DNA of 64,000 nucleotides from Acidobacteriaceae bacterium (GCA_019233755.1 JAFAMD010000057.1:27485-91484), one strand, 5' to 3'; shown: positions 53,271 to 62,355, counted from the first letter of the stretch. Translations and numbers: made by a program. Notes: generated from the sequence alone by a model not told the origin.

Positions 53271-53846
53271 ATGTCTGACGAGCCTTTGCCCTCTCCCGAT
53301 GTCCTTGCTCGCGCGCAGAACATCAAATTGTTCTTGATGGATGTAGACGGCACCCTCACTGATGGGGGCGTTTGCCTGATTTCTTCGACAGTGGCCGAGG
53401 AGAGCGAACAGGTAACAGTTTTAGAAATGAAGGTTTTCGATGCGCACGACGGCCAAGGACTCTCGCTCGCACATACCATGGGAATTCAGACGGGATTCAT
53501 TACCGGCCGGCGCTCGCCCGCGGTTGCGAAGCGCGCCGAGGAACTGAGAGTTACGTTCGTCTATCTGGGGCAGGCTAGTAAAACAGAAGCATTTGAGGAA
53601 TGCGTACGGAAGGCCGGCATCACAGAGCAAGAAGTGGCCTATCTAGGAGATGATTTGCCGGACATTCCACTGGCGAAGCGGGCGGGGCTGGCTATTTGTG
53701 TTGCCGATGGAGCGCCGGAATTGAAGGCGGTTTGCCACTACACGACGCGCCGACATGGGGGCAAGGGCGCGGCTAGGGAAGTGGTCGAATTAATTTTGAA
53801 GGCGCAGGGGCGGTGGGAACAGGCTGTACCATTAGCACGGGCCTAG
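53271..53846 (+). CDS. kdsC: 3-deoxy-D-manno-octulosonate 8-phosphate phosphatase (KdsC)
   Basis: Removes phosphate from KDO-8-P in the pathway to the LPS inner core. 191 residues of the HAD superfamily without a cap: motif I MDVDGTLTDGG, motif II in TGFITGRRS, the lysine in GQASKTEAFEECV and motif IV LGDDLPDIPLAKRAG. Length is normal, as is C-terminal VCHYTTRRHGGKGAAREVVEL. No kdsA or kdsD lies next to it, but lpxA/lpxD elsewhere in the window agree with an LPS-bearing outer membrane. Confidence 0.92.
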   Translation: MSDEPLPSPDVLARAQNIKLFLMDVDGTLTDGGVCLISSTVAEESEQVTVLEMKVFDAHDGQGLSLAHTMGIQTGFITGRRSPAVAKRAEELRVTFVYLGQASKTEAFEECVRKAGITEQEVAYLGDDLPDIPLAKRAGLAICVADGAPELKAVCHYTTRRHGGKGAAREVVELILKAQGRWEQAVPLARA

Positions 53847-53868
53847 CCAGATCCGGATGCCTGGGTAT

Positions 53869-53926
53869 GATTGGGAGGTGTGCAGCCATAACGGGGCGGT
53901 TTTGGAGGGGATGGCGGGGCAGGGGG
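53869..53926 (+). repeat. Partial copy of the 36750 gene 3' end
   Basis: 58 bp closely similar (about six differences) to 37749-37806, the last codons of the repeated-family gene and a few bases beyond. It reads WEVCSHNGAVLEGMAG against CEVCSHNRAVLERRAG. No upstream part of the gene is present, so it is a remnant. Confidence 0.8.
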
Positions 53927-54027
53927 GTGAAATGGCAGCGAAGATCCGGCCGCGCTGCGCGTCCAGTTGAATGCCGGGCACCACGGTTGGGAAGCGGACT
54001 CGGTATTAATCGCATTCCAATTCGGCG

Positions 54028-54447
54028 TTACGCGATCTGTTGAACCCATTGACTTCGCCAGGCGGGCGCCTCGAAGGGATCCGCAAAATACTGTGTCTCG
54101 TGCACGACCTTACCGTTGCGAAACTCCATAATGCTCACTGTGTGAGTTGGTCGTCCCTGGTAGGTGATGATATATTCCGTGATCCAGAGATCTCCGTTTC
54201 CGAGAATTCGGTTGACGTTGAAACCTGATGGTTTGCCGGGGTGATGACTCCGCAAGGCCTGCAAATTGTTTCGCCCGAGGATTCGCTCGCCTGACTGGGG
54301 ATAATCACAAATGGCATCGTCATCGTAAATATCGTGTTCCGCGTCTGCATCGCCGGCTGCCGACGCGTGCCAGTGCGAATTCAGGGCCTCCCGTATTTGA
54401 TCTTCTTCCGTGGACTGCGCCAGCTGTTGTTTGTCTTTCATATTCAT
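54028..54447 (-). CDS. SnoaL/NTF2-like protein
   Basis: 139 residues with the cone-shaped NTF2 fold pattern: IREALNSHWHASAAGDADAE, DDDAICDYPQSGERILGRNN, WITEYIITYQGRPTHTVSIM and EFRNGKVVHETQYFADPFEA. Such SnoaL-like proteins are often small isomerases, hydrolases or ligand binders. Its ATG overlaps the stop of the aldo-keto reductase upstream (ATGA), so they are co-expressed. Substrate unknown. Confidence 0.82.
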   Translation of the reverse strand: MNMKDKQQLAQSTEEDQIREALNSHWHASAAGDADAEHDIYDDDAICDYPQSGERILGRNNLQALRSHHPGKPSGFNVNRILGNGDLWITEYIITYQGRPTHTVSIMEFRNGKVVHETQYFADPFEAPAWRSQWVQQIA

Positions 54448-55382
54448 CCGCCTTGCGCGATGAAACCAGGGATGCCAGTTTTCACCACCGGATTCAGCCT
54501 TTGTCTAGTCTGAATGCGATTGATTTGGTTCAACGCATCTTCAGGAAGGGCGGAAATGTCAAAATTCTCTTTCGCGCGAGCCGCACTTTTAGGTGTGGTG
54601 AGCACAGCCGTGCCGCGCTGCACCGCCCATGCCAGCAGAACCTGTGCCGGAGTCTTTCCAATTTGTGCGGCGATTGCCGAAATGACTGGATCTTCGAGGA
54701 GCCCCGGTTTCATTCCATGGCCCAATGGCGCGAACGCCAAAAACACAATACCTTTCTCCTTGCAGAATTCCAGAAGCTCCGTTTCCGGCAGATACGGATG
54801 GGCTTCGACTTGGACCACGGCTGGCTTGATTCTTGCAGATTCGTAGATGGGCAATAATTCGTTCAAGCCGATGTCCGATAGTCCGATGGCCCGGCACCTG
54901 CCGTGGTCCACGAGATTCTCCATCGCTCGCCAGGTATCGAGCAAGGTCACTTGTTCGTCGTAAATGACATTGCCGTTTTGATCCCGCGGGTCCTGCTCGT
55001 CGCCCGGTTGAAATGCATACGGAGTGTGAATGAGGTAGAGGTCCAGATACTCAAGCCCGAGTCTGTCCAGACTCGCCTCGAAAGCCGGTTCGACGCGCTC
55101 GGGCCGATGATTGGAGTTCCACAACTTTGTGGTAACAAAAATGTCCTCGCGGGGGATTTTCCCAGCAGCAAGTCCAGCATGCAACGCCTCACCTACCTCG
55201 CGCTCGTTCCGGTATCGCTCCGCACAATCGAAGTGTCGAAATCCGGCTTCCAGCGCGTCTCTTGTCGCGGTTATCGTCACTACCGGGTCGGGAATCAGGG
55301 TGCCAAACCCGAGTGCGGGTATTTGGCCGCCTCCGTTGTTGAGCGGCATTCTCTTCAGCCGAAAATCAGAAGATTCAGTCAT
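54444..55382 (-). CDS. Aldo/keto reductase
   Basis: 312 residues, NADPH-dependent TIM-barrel reductase. The catalytic tetrad is visible: Asp and Tyr in FDCAERYRNEREVGEAL, Lys in VTTKLWNSNH and His in LYLIHTPYAF. Cofactor-binding sequence near the end is VLTTPKSAARAKENFDISAL in place of the usual IPKS. The C-terminus (NPVVKTGIPGFIAQGG) is normal. Coupled by overlap to the SnoaL-like gene, so both probably act on the same small carbonyl compound. Confidence 0.92.
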   Translation of the reverse strand: MTESSDFRLKRMPLNNGGGQIPALGFGTLIPDPVVTITATRDALEAGFRHFDCAERYRNEREVGEALHAGLAAGKIPREDIFVTTKLWNSNHRPERVEPAFEASLDRLGLEYLDLYLIHTPYAFQPGDEQDPRDQNGNVIYDEQVTLLDTWRAMENLVDHGRCRAIGLSDIGLNELLPIYESARIKPAVVQVEAHPYLPETELLEFCKEKGIVFLAFAPLGHGMKPGLLEDPVISAIAAQIGKTPAQVLLAWAVQRGTAVLTTPKSAARAKENFDISALPEDALNQINRIQTRQRLNPVVKTGIPGFIAQGG

Positions 55383-55572
55383 GGGAACACCTCGACGTTA
55401 TTGGCGTCCTGCACCACCCGGTTTCAAAAAAATAGATGTCCGGCCCCAGAAAAGGCGACAGCGAAATGTGTGCCTGTTTTTGTGTGCTCTGTTCGTCTGC
55501 CTCAATCTGTCGTTGCTTGGCATATACGTGGAGGGCATTAAGCTGCGCTATGAAATGCTAAGCGTGAGGTGA
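55381..55572 (+). CDS. Possible single-pass membrane peptide before GH127
   Basis: 63 residues, MGTPRRYWRP... with a basic stretch (KRRQR) and one helix (VCLFLCALFVCLNLSLLGIY), ending 6 bp before the GH127 ATG. Its ATG shares the CATG with the start of the divergent aldo-keto reductase. The position and the signal-anchor look suggest a small coupled membrane protein, but the frame is short and no Shine-Dalgarno is visible. Confidence 0.35.
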   Translation: MGTPRRYWRPAPPGFKKIDVRPQKRRQRNVCLFLCALFVCLNLSLLGIYVEGIKLRYEMLSVR

Positions 55573-55578
55573 AAGAGG

Positions 55579-57429
55579 ATGACGGGGATTTCGCGTAGAG
55601 GATTTCTCCAGGCGGGTTCGCTGGCGGTCGGGGTGGCCGCAAGTGACAGGTTGTGGGCCGGTCCCGGCCAGGATACGGAGGCTCCTGGAGTCGCTCCACT
55701 AGCAGAGTTTGGCTACGGCGACGTATTCATGGCCAGTGAACCGCATGAGGCGCAACTGAGGGACACCCATGCGGTGCTGATGGCGTTGAGCGATGACAGC
55801 CTGCTCAAGCCGCTGCGGCAGATGTCCGGAATGCCGGCGCCCGGTGAGGACCTGGGCGGATGGTATTCCTACGATCCCGATTACAACTATCACAAAAACT
55901 TTGACGCCGGGTTCGCTCCAGGGTGCACGTTTGGGCAATGGGTGTCGGCTCTGTCCCGTGCTTATGCAATCAGCGGAGATCAGGCTACCTGCGACAAGGT
56001 GCTGCGGCTGAATCGACTGTATGCGCAGACCATCACCGCCGATTTCTATGTGAAGCATCGCTTTCCGGCATACACCTACGACAAACTGCTTTTGGGGTTG
56101 CTCGATTCGCACACTTACGTGAAGGACCCGCTGGCGCTGACGATTCTGGAGCAGACAACGAATACGGCTCTGCCCCATCTGCCGGGACATGCGGTGGAAC
56201 ATGATGTTCGATGGCGAATGGATAAGGATGAGGGGGATCTATCGTGGACGTGGGATGAGTCCTACACAATGCCGGAGAACCTCTTTTTGGCTTACCAGCG
56301 CGGGGCTGGACAGCGATATTACGACCTTGGACTTCAGTACCTCGATGACGAGACCTGGTTCGATCCACTGTCGCGCAATGAGAACGTGCTCAGTGGCAGG
56401 CACGCGTACAGCTATGTAAATTCCCTGAGCTCAGCCATGATGGCGTACCTGGTCGCGGGGAGCGAGAAGCATCTTCGCGCAGCACGGAACGCCTTTGCCA
56501 TGTTGAGCGAGCAGAGCTATGCAACCGGTGGATGGGGTCCCGATGAAATGTTGCGCGCACCGGGTAGCAATGATATGTACGCCAGCTTGACCGACACCCA
56601 CCACAGCTTTGAGACTCCGTGCGGTTCGTACGCTCACTTCAAGCTGACGCGGTATTTGCTGCGCGTAACGCGCGATGCGCGATATGGCGACAGCATGGAA
56701 CGCATGATGTACAACACGGTGCTGGGCGTGAAACCGCTACAGGATAACGGCGACACCTTCTATTACTCTGACTACAATTTTGATGCTAAGAGAGTGTATA
56801 AGCAGGCGCGCTGGCCATGTTGCTCCGGCACGCTGCCGCAGGTGGCGACCGATTACCGTATAAACACATATTTCCACGGGCCCCGGGCGGTGTACGTAAA
56901 TCTTTACTTGCCTTCGACTCTGCGATGGATTGAGAACGGAGTAGCGCTCTCACTGACGCAGCAGGGTGAGTATCCGTACGAAGATCGGGTCACCTTCACA
57001 GTGAAAAGTTCTCAACCAACTGAATTAACGCTTCACTTCCGTATTCCCGCCTGGGCGGAGGGCGCATCGATTCTTGTGAATGGTGCGCAGAAAAGGGGCT
57101 TAGCGCAGCCGGGAGAGTTTGCAGCGATATCTCGCGAATGGAAAACCGGAGACCGGGTTGAGTTGGAGCTTCCATTGAAGATGAGGCTTCAGACGATCGA
57201 TTCCCGGCACACGGATACGGTAGCACTGCTGCGAGGACCGCTGGTGCTAATGGCGATGAAACCAAGGCAAGAAGATCCGCCGCCTCAGGTGACACGGGAA
57301 CAATTACTGAGCGCGAAACGGATAAGCGAGCGGGAATGGCAGGTGAGCTCGTCGAACGGACCAACGACCATGCTGCCGTTTACTTCTATTGGGGATGTAC
57401 CTTATACGACATACGTGAAAGTGGGGTGA
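55579..57429 (+). CDS. GH127-like beta-L-arabinofuranosidase (DUF1680), Tat-exported
   Basis: 616 residues with a Tat signal (ISRRGFLQAGSLAVGVAA). The (alpha/alpha)6 barrel carries the GH127 pattern: GWYSYDPDYNYHKNFDAG, CTFGQWVSALSRAYAISGDQ, HHSFETPCGSYAHFKLTRYL and the cysteine-rich RWPCCSGTLPQVATDYR, which holds the nucleophilic and zinc-binding cysteines in known members; a beta-sandwich C-terminal domain follows (PTELTLHFRIPAWAEGASIL). It should cleave arabinofuranosyl or related sugars from plant polymers in the periplasm. A role in plant polysaccharide use fits the TonB receptor and amylase in the window. Confidence 0.87.
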   Translation: MTGISRRGFLQAGSLAVGVAASDRLWAGPGQDTEAPGVAPLAEFGYGDVFMASEPHEAQLRDTHAVLMALSDDSLLKPLRQMSGMPAPGEDLGGWYSYDPDYNYHKNFDAGFAPGCTFGQWVSALSRAYAISGDQATCDKVLRLNRLYAQTITADFYVKHRFPAYTYDKLLLGLLDSHTYVKDPLALTILEQTTNTALPHLPGHAVEHDVRWRMDKDEGDLSWTWDESYTMPENLFLAYQRGAGQRYYDLGLQYLDDETWFDPLSRNENVLSGRHAYSYVNSLSSAMMAYLVAGSEKHLRAARNAFAMLSEQSYATGGWGPDEMLRAPGSNDMYASLTDTHHSFETPCGSYAHFKLTRYLLRVTRDARYGDSMERMMYNTVLGVKPLQDNGDTFYYSDYNFDAKRVYKQARWPCCSGTLPQVATDYRINTYFHGPRAVYVNLYLPSTLRWIENGVALSLTQQGEYPYEDRVTFTVKSSQPTELTLHFRIPAWAEGASILVNGAQKRGLAQPGEFAAISREWKTGDRVELELPLKMRLQTIDSRHTDTVALLRGPLVLMAMKPRQEDPPPQVTREQLLSAKRISEREWQVSSSNGPTTMLPFTSIGDVPYTTYVKVG

Positions 57430-57461
57430 GACAGCTCAAAACGCATGAGCGCGCGTGATTG

Positions 57462-60026
57462 CTACTCGGTGCGTAGCGCGACCATGGGCTCGACGCTCGC
57501 GGCGCGCGCAGCGGGAATCCAGGATGCCAGGAGCGCGGCGGTGCAGAGTAATGATGTAGCGATGGTGAGCATGCGCGGATCCCACGGAGAGACGCCGAAG
57601 AGTTGACGCGTCATGAGCCGGCCGGCGACGATGGCGAGCGGGATACCGAGGCCAAGTCCGATGCCAATCTGGACGAAGGCGCCGCGAAGGACCAGGCGGA
57701 CCACGCTAGCGCGATCGGCACCGAGCGCCATACGGACGCCGATCTCGCTGGTACGCTGCTCGACGGTGTAAGCCATCACGCCGTACAAGCCCACCGCGGC
57801 GAGAACAAGGCCGAGCACGCCGAAGAGCATGGTAAGTGTGGCGATCATGTTCTCCTGTTGAAAGTCACCGGCCAGAATTTTCGAGTACGGATCCACGCCG
57901 TAGACCACCAGGTTGGGATCGATACTGGCGAGCGCTTTGCGCACCTCGGCTTCGAGACCGGGCGGATTGCCGGGAGCCCAGATGACGATGTTGTAGAGGA
58001 AGTGGGAGAAGAGATCGAAGGTGTTGAATTGCGGATCGTCGTATTTGACGCTTTGCGTTTCGGGCAGCCAGAACATCGGGCGGATAGGATCTTTGTAATC
58101 CCAGGTCATGTAGCGGATGTCGCGCACGACGCCGACGATTTCGAATTTCGAGGCGTACTGAATGCGGTTCATGCCGAAGTGCCGGCCGATGGGGTTCTGG
58201 TGTTTGAAGAAGCGGCGAACGAAGGCTTCGTTGACGACGGCGATCGGGCGAGTAGTGGCGGTGTCCTGCTCTTCGATGGAGCGGCCCTGCACGATTCTTG
58301 AACCGAGCGTTTCAAAGAAGCCGGGCATGACGCGGGCCCAGCCTGCGCCGGTCTCTTCCTTGGGCCCGGGTTCGGGGCGGCCTGCGATACGAATGCCCTC
58401 GTTCCAGCTATCGCCACTCATGGGCGCGTAGAGAGCGGGAGCGACCATGCGCACTCCGGGTACCTCGAGGAGGCGCTCGTCGATGCGGCGGAAGAACGGC
58501 TCCATTTGTTCGGGCTTGTAGTTGCCGAGCGTTGGGTTGATGGAGACGAGATAGCGGTTCTTCGTTTCGAAACCAAAATTCTGGTGCTCGAGATTGCGCA
58601 GGCTCTGGCCGAGCAGAGCAGCAGCCGAGAGCAGAACGAGCGACATCGCGGCTTGCGCGATAACCAGCGATTTTTGCGCGATGGAGCCGCCGCCGCGCAC
58701 GGAACGGTTGCTGCCGCGCAGAGCTTCGACCGGATCGACGTGCGACGTCATCCAGGCGGGAGCGATACCGAAAAGTATTCCGGTGAGCACCGAGACCGCG
58801 AGCGTAAAGAGCAGTACGGGCCAGGAGGGGGACGCATCGACCGGGACGTAGTTCGCGGGGCCGCCGCCGTTGTGGAACGCGAGATAGAGAATCAGTTTGC
58901 TGCCCCCGTAGGCGATTCCGATTCCGAGGATGCCGCCGATGATGGCGAGCAGGGTGGACTCAACGAGCGCTTTGCGCACCAGCCGGCCGCGCGACGCACC
59001 GAGAGCGACGCGCAGAGATGTCTGCGAGCGATCTTTCAAGCCGCGGGCGAGCATGAGATTGGCAAGATTGCCGCAGGCGACAAGCAGCACACAGCCGGCT
59101 GCGATGAGCAGCAGCTTCAATCCAGCCTCGTATTCATCGCGCATGGCTGCGACACCAGCGCCGCCGGGAATGAGATGCAGGGTCTGCTGACGCCAGGTCT
59201 GCTTTTCGCCGGGCTCCATGTCGGGCACATGGCTCGCCAGCCAGTCATGGAACTCGACGCGCAGCTTGGCTTCGAGCGACTTGGGATTCACCCCGGGGCG
59301 CACCCGGCCGACGATGTCGAGCCAGTTCGTATTGGGGCGTTTGAGGCGCTGGGCTTCGCCATCGAGCAGAGGTTCGGTGTTGGCCGGAATCCAGATATCG
59401 GGCATGCCCCAGCCGTCGAGCTTGGCTCCGTAGAAGCCGGGCGGAGCGACGCCTATCACGGTAAAGAGATGGCCATTGATCTGATAACTCGCACCTATAG
59501 CGGAAGGATCGGAGCCGTATTTATCGCTCCAGATGTGATAGCTCATGACGGCGACGGGAAGCGCGCCGGGCTGATCGTCGGCATCCGTCATCAAACGGCC
59601 GATCCAGGGATGGATGCCGAGGGTGCGGAAAAAATTGCCGGAGACGTATTCGCCGTTGCGCGTATCGACGGGGCCCTGGGATCCGGCGCGGCGGACACCG
59701 AGCGGCGCATTGCCGGCTTGGAGTGCGGCAAGGTCGGCAAACTCAGGCGTGTGTTCGCGGAAATTCCTGTAGGCTTCGTAGGAGAAGAGCGAAAAATTCC
59801 CATCGTTATCCTGCGTGTACCCGCCCCAGTTGCAGCAGCGGATTTTGTCGCCCACGCGCCAGAGTTCTTCGGGCCTGGCGACCGGCAGAGACTTGAGCAT
59901 CACCTGATGAACGAGGGTGAAGATGGCGGTTGTGGCGCCAATACCCAAGGCGAGCGTGATCACCGCGGTGGTAGTGAATCCGGGTGCTTTTCTGAGTTGC
60001 CGAAGCGCTTCCTGCAAATCCGCCAT
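57462..60026 (-). CDS. FtsX/MacB-type orphan permease (acidobacterial ADOP class)
   Basis: 854 residues. Starts with the ADOP-type helix LQEALRQLRKAPGFTTTAVI and TLALGIGATTAIF. Then a MacB-like periplasmic domain (residues ~50-280), an FtsX domain of three helices (LLLIAAGCVLLVACGNLANL ... ARGLKDRSQTSLRVALGAS), a second periplasmic domain (DERLLEVPGVRMVAPALYAP; GIRIAGRPEPG) and a second FtsX domain ending MTRQLFGVSPWDPRML. No ATPase gene is adjacent. This duplicated form is expanded in Acidobacteriota. It may move lipids, peptides or act on the envelope; function unproven. Confidence 0.9.
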   Translation of the reverse strand: MADLQEALRQLRKAPGFTTTAVITLALGIGATTAIFTLVHQVMLKSLPVARPEELWRVGDKIRCCNWGGYTQDNDGNFSLFSYEAYRNFREHTPEFADLAALQAGNAPLGVRRAGSQGPVDTRNGEYVSGNFFRTLGIHPWIGRLMTDADDQPGALPVAVMSYHIWSDKYGSDPSAIGASYQINGHLFTVIGVAPPGFYGAKLDGWGMPDIWIPANTEPLLDGEAQRLKRPNTNWLDIVGRVRPGVNPKSLEAKLRVEFHDWLASHVPDMEPGEKQTWRQQTLHLIPGGAGVAAMRDEYEAGLKLLLIAAGCVLLVACGNLANLMLARGLKDRSQTSLRVALGASRGRLVRKALVESTLLAIIGGILGIGIAYGGSKLILYLAFHNGGGPANYVPVDASPSWPVLLFTLAVSVLTGILFGIAPAWMTSHVDPVEALRGSNRSVRGGGSIAQKSLVIAQAAMSLVLLSAAALLGQSLRNLEHQNFGFETKNRYLVSINPTLGNYKPEQMEPFFRRIDERLLEVPGVRMVAPALYAPMSGDSWNEGIRIAGRPEPGPKEETGAGWARVMPGFFETLGSRIVQGRSIEEQDTATTRPIAVVNEAFVRRFFKHQNPIGRHFGMNRIQYASKFEIVGVVRDIRYMTWDYKDPIRPMFWLPETQSVKYDDPQFNTFDLFSHFLYNIVIWAPGNPPGLEAEVRKALASIDPNLVVYGVDPYSKILAGDFQQENMIATLTMLFGVLGLVLAAVGLYGVMAYTVEQRTSEIGVRMALGADRASVVRLVLRGAFVQIGIGLGLGIPLAIVAGRLMTRQLFGVSPWDPRMLTIATSLLCTAALLASWIPAARAASVEPMVALRTE

Positions 60027-60381
60027 TTCGTTTCCCTTGTGACTGTGTTTGGCGCCGCCACTAGTCGCGACGCTCCAGATCCCGTTTCATATACGGATGA
60101 ACCGGCGTGCGGTTAGCAAATCGGTCGCGGCATTTCTCAGTTGCAATACTCAGCAGAATCGGTTTGGTTACACGCCGACCTCAATTTTTGTGACTCACAG
60201 AGGGGAATACGCGCAGGCGGGTCTATAAGATCCAAAAAGTGTTGCCACAGGTTGAACGAAGGCGAGCAGACGGCCGTCGCAATCCTTCAGGACAAATTCG
60301 CGCGAGTGCCCCGCGGGTCATGAACCACGTTGAGCGGTTCAGGGCCTTTTCGGAGCCGTGCAGTACAATGCTGGTCACGCT
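60027..60381. other. Intergenic region
   Basis: 355 bp between the permease start and the DUF3291 gene. No gene, promoter or repeat is evident. Confidence 0.4.
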
Positions 60382-60852
60382 ATGCAGTTTCATATCGCGC
60401 AGCTGAATGTCGCGCGGCTGTTGCACCCGCTTGACCACCCGCAGCTCGCGGATTTTGTGGACGGGCTCGATGTCATCAATGCTCTCGCTGAACGCTCCGA
60501 GGGATTTGTCTGGAGATTCCAAACGGCGTCCGGCAACGCTACGGACGCGCAACATCCGTGGTCCGAGGATCCGTTCATGCTGGTGAATATGTCGGTTTGG
60601 AAGTCACCGGAGGATCTGAAGAACTTCGTATATCGTTCGGGTCATCTCGCGTATTACTTAAAGCGAGCGGAATGGTTCGAAAAGCTGCCACAAGCACACT
60701 ACGTACTGTGGTGGGTTCCCGCGGGTCACGTGCCGAGTCTCACTGAAGCGCAAGAACGGCTGGAGCACTACCGCCGACACGGTGCTACGCCGTACGCGTT
60801 TTGGTTCGGGAAGCTGTTTCCGGCTCAGAGCGGGATTTTATCGACAGTCTGA
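60382..60852 (+). CDS. DUF3291 protein
   Basis: 156 residues from ATG at 60382 (MQFHIAQLNVARL); a start 24 bp earlier is possible. The DUF3291 pattern is clear: HIAQLNVARLLHPLDHPQLA, GFVWRFQTASGNATDA, MLVNMSVWKSPEDLKNFVYR and LWWVPAGHVPSLTEAQERLE, closing with YAFWFGKLFP. It looks like a dimeric alpha/beta-barrel (ABM) fold with monooxygenase-like ancestry; the role is unknown. Confidence 0.88.
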   Translation: MQFHIAQLNVARLLHPLDHPQLADFVDGLDVINALAERSEGFVWRFQTASGNATDAQHPWSEDPFMLVNMSVWKSPEDLKNFVYRSGHLAYYLKRAEWFEKLPQAHYVLWWVPAGHVPSLTEAQERLEHYRRHGATPYAFWFGKLFPAQSGILSTV

Positions 60853-60951
60853 GGCTGTCGAACGAACGCATGCAAATAAGAGAGGGCGGGCGACGTGTCG
60901 CCAGCTTGGCGTAGCCGGCGCGGCTTGCCGAAACCCGACGGGTTCAGAGCT

Positions 60952-61140
60952 TCAGCGTTCAGCTTTCAGCCTTCAGCCGTCAGCTTTCAGCCTTCAGCTT
61001 TCAGCCGTCAGCCTTCAGCTTTCAGCCTTCAGCTTTCAGCCGTCAGCCTTCAGCTTTCAGCCTTCAGCCGTCAGCTTTCAGCCGTCAGCCTTCAGCCGTC
61101 AGCTTTCAGCCTTCAGCCGTCAGCAGTCAGCCTTCAGCTT
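60952..61140. repeat. Heptad array (TCAGCNN), 27 units
   Basis: Exactly 27 consecutive 7-mers from TCAGCGT to TCAGCTT, each TCAGC plus TT, CT, CG or AG. Because 7 is not a multiple of 3, all three frames stay open over it. Confidence 0.93.
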
Positions 61141-61245
61141 TTTTGGGGTGACCCCTTGGGTGAGACACACGGCGAAACAGCCGGTTAAATCGCTGAGCGC
61201 TGTCTCCTCGCGAGTGTCTCATTTTCGGGGTTCACTCCATACCGA

Positions 61246-61322
61246 GCTGATAGCTGATAGCTGATAGCTGATAACTGATAGCTGATAGCTGAAAGCTGAA
61301 AGCTGATAGCTGACCGCTGAAA
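61246..61322. repeat. Heptad array, inverted orientation, 11 units
   Basis: Eleven 7-mers GCTGATA/GCTGAAA (one ACTGATA, one GCTGACC), the reverse complement of TCAGCNN type (TATCAGC/TTTCAGC). With 60952-61140 it can form a very long imperfect stem. Confidence 0.92.
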
Positions 61323-61350
61323 GCTATCCCAGAGCCAGGTGCTGATTGAG

Positions 61351-62355
61351 TTACGCGCCTACGGCTGCTGTTTCAAAAGACGGAGTCGATGCGGTTAATC
61401 GCATCTCGAGTCCATATTTGTTAATGCCTAAGCGTCTGATCTTCGACTCGAGTGTCTGGCGCGGGATCCTCAGCTTCGCTGCGGCGCCCAAGGGTCCTGA
61501 GATCCGGCCATTGGATTGTGCCAACGCAGATTCGATGATCGCTGCTTCGTCCTCCGCCAAAGCGGAGAGTCCGTCTCGCGCTGTCGAAGACTCTGCCGAT
61601 GTGCAGCGCAGCCATCTCTTGTCTACGAATAGCGTGTCCGTTTCGGCGAAAATAACGGCGCGCTCGACTATGTTTTGCAATTCGCGAATGTTTCCCGGCC
61701 AGTCGTACATGTTCAACAGCCCCATCGTGCTCTTGTCCACATGCTTGATGTTCTTCCCGATCTTGCTGGCGTAACGCCCGATGAAATAGTCAAGCAGCAA
61801 CGGAAGATCCTCTTTTCGGTCGCGTAGGGGCGGCAGCTTGATCGGAAAGACATTTAACCTGTAGTAAAGATCCGCGCGGAACTTCCGCTCCTGCACCATC
61901 TGCCATAGATCCTGGTTGGTAGCCGCGATCACCCGCACGTCGACTTGAAGGGTTCGGCTGCCGCCCAGGCGCTCTATCTGCTTTTCCTGAAGAACGCGCA
62001 GCAGTTTCGGCTGCAGCTCGAGAGGAAGGTCCCCGATTTCGTCAAGAAAGAGCGTTCCGCGTTCAGCCGCTTGAAAGCGTCCCGCGGTCTGAGTCACGGC
62101 GCCTGTGAAGGCGCCGCGTTCATGGCCGAAGAGCTCGCTTTCCAGCAAAGCGCTGGGAATCGCCGCGCAGTTGAGCGCGACAAAACGGTTCTGGCGGCGT
62201 GGGCTTCCATCATGAATCGCGCGCGCGACCACTTCCTTACCGGTCCCTGTTTCGCCTTGAATCAAGACGGCGCAGTCCGCCGGCGCAACCATGTTTACTT
62301 CGTCGAGCACGGTGCGGAATTTCGCGCTGGATCCGATCAAATCTGCATCCTTCAT
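61351..62355 (-). CDS. Sigma-54-dependent transcriptional activator (no receiver domain)
   Basis: 334 residues. The AAA+ domain begins directly (LIGSSAKFRTVLDEVNMVAP) with Walker A GETGTGKE, the sigma-54 contact loop ERGAFTGA, Walker B GTLFLDEIG and NVFPIKLPPLRDR with NWPG-type DWPGNIREL. A Fis-type helix-turn-helix closes it (ISGPLGAAAKLRIPRQTLES). There is no N-terminal receiver or sensor domain, so its activity must be set by another protein or by its level. ATG with GAGGACA upstream. Confidence 0.92.
   Translation of the reverse strand: MKDADLIGSSAKFRTVLDEVNMVAPADCAVLIQGETGTGKEVVARAIHDGSPRRQNRFVALNCAAIPSALLESELFGHERGAFTGAVTQTAGRFQAAERGTLFLDEIGDLPLELQPKLLRVLQEKQIERLGGSRTLQVDVRVIAATNQDLWQMVQERKFRADLYYRLNVFPIKLPPLRDRKEDLPLLLDYFIGRYASKIGKNIKHVDKSTMGLLNMYDWPGNIRELQNIVERAVIFAETDTLFVDKRWLRCTSAESSTARDGLSALAEDEAAIIESALAQSNGRISGPLGAAAKLRIPRQTLESKIRRLGINKYGLEMRLTASTPSFETAAVGA

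Larger units (their letters stand above)
60853..61350. other. Intergenic region with two opposed heptad arrays
   Basis: 498 bp without a supported gene. Array 60952-61140 (TCAGCNN) and array 61246-61322 (NNGCTGA orientation) face each other. The 105 bp between them contain a shorter inverted repeat, GTGAGACAC (61160s) with GTGTCTCAT (61214-61222). Open frames here translate the repeats only (SAFSLQP-type) and are not genes. Confidence 0.75.

Noticed and set aside
60782..61264. ORFs with repeated SAFSLQP-type peptides
   Set aside because: They are translations of the 7-bp TCAGCNN array, which leaves all frames open; no start signal or other coding features are present.
60952..61322. CRISPR array
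   Set aside because: The repeat unit is 7 bp with no spacers and no cas genes nearby; it is a microsatellite-like array.
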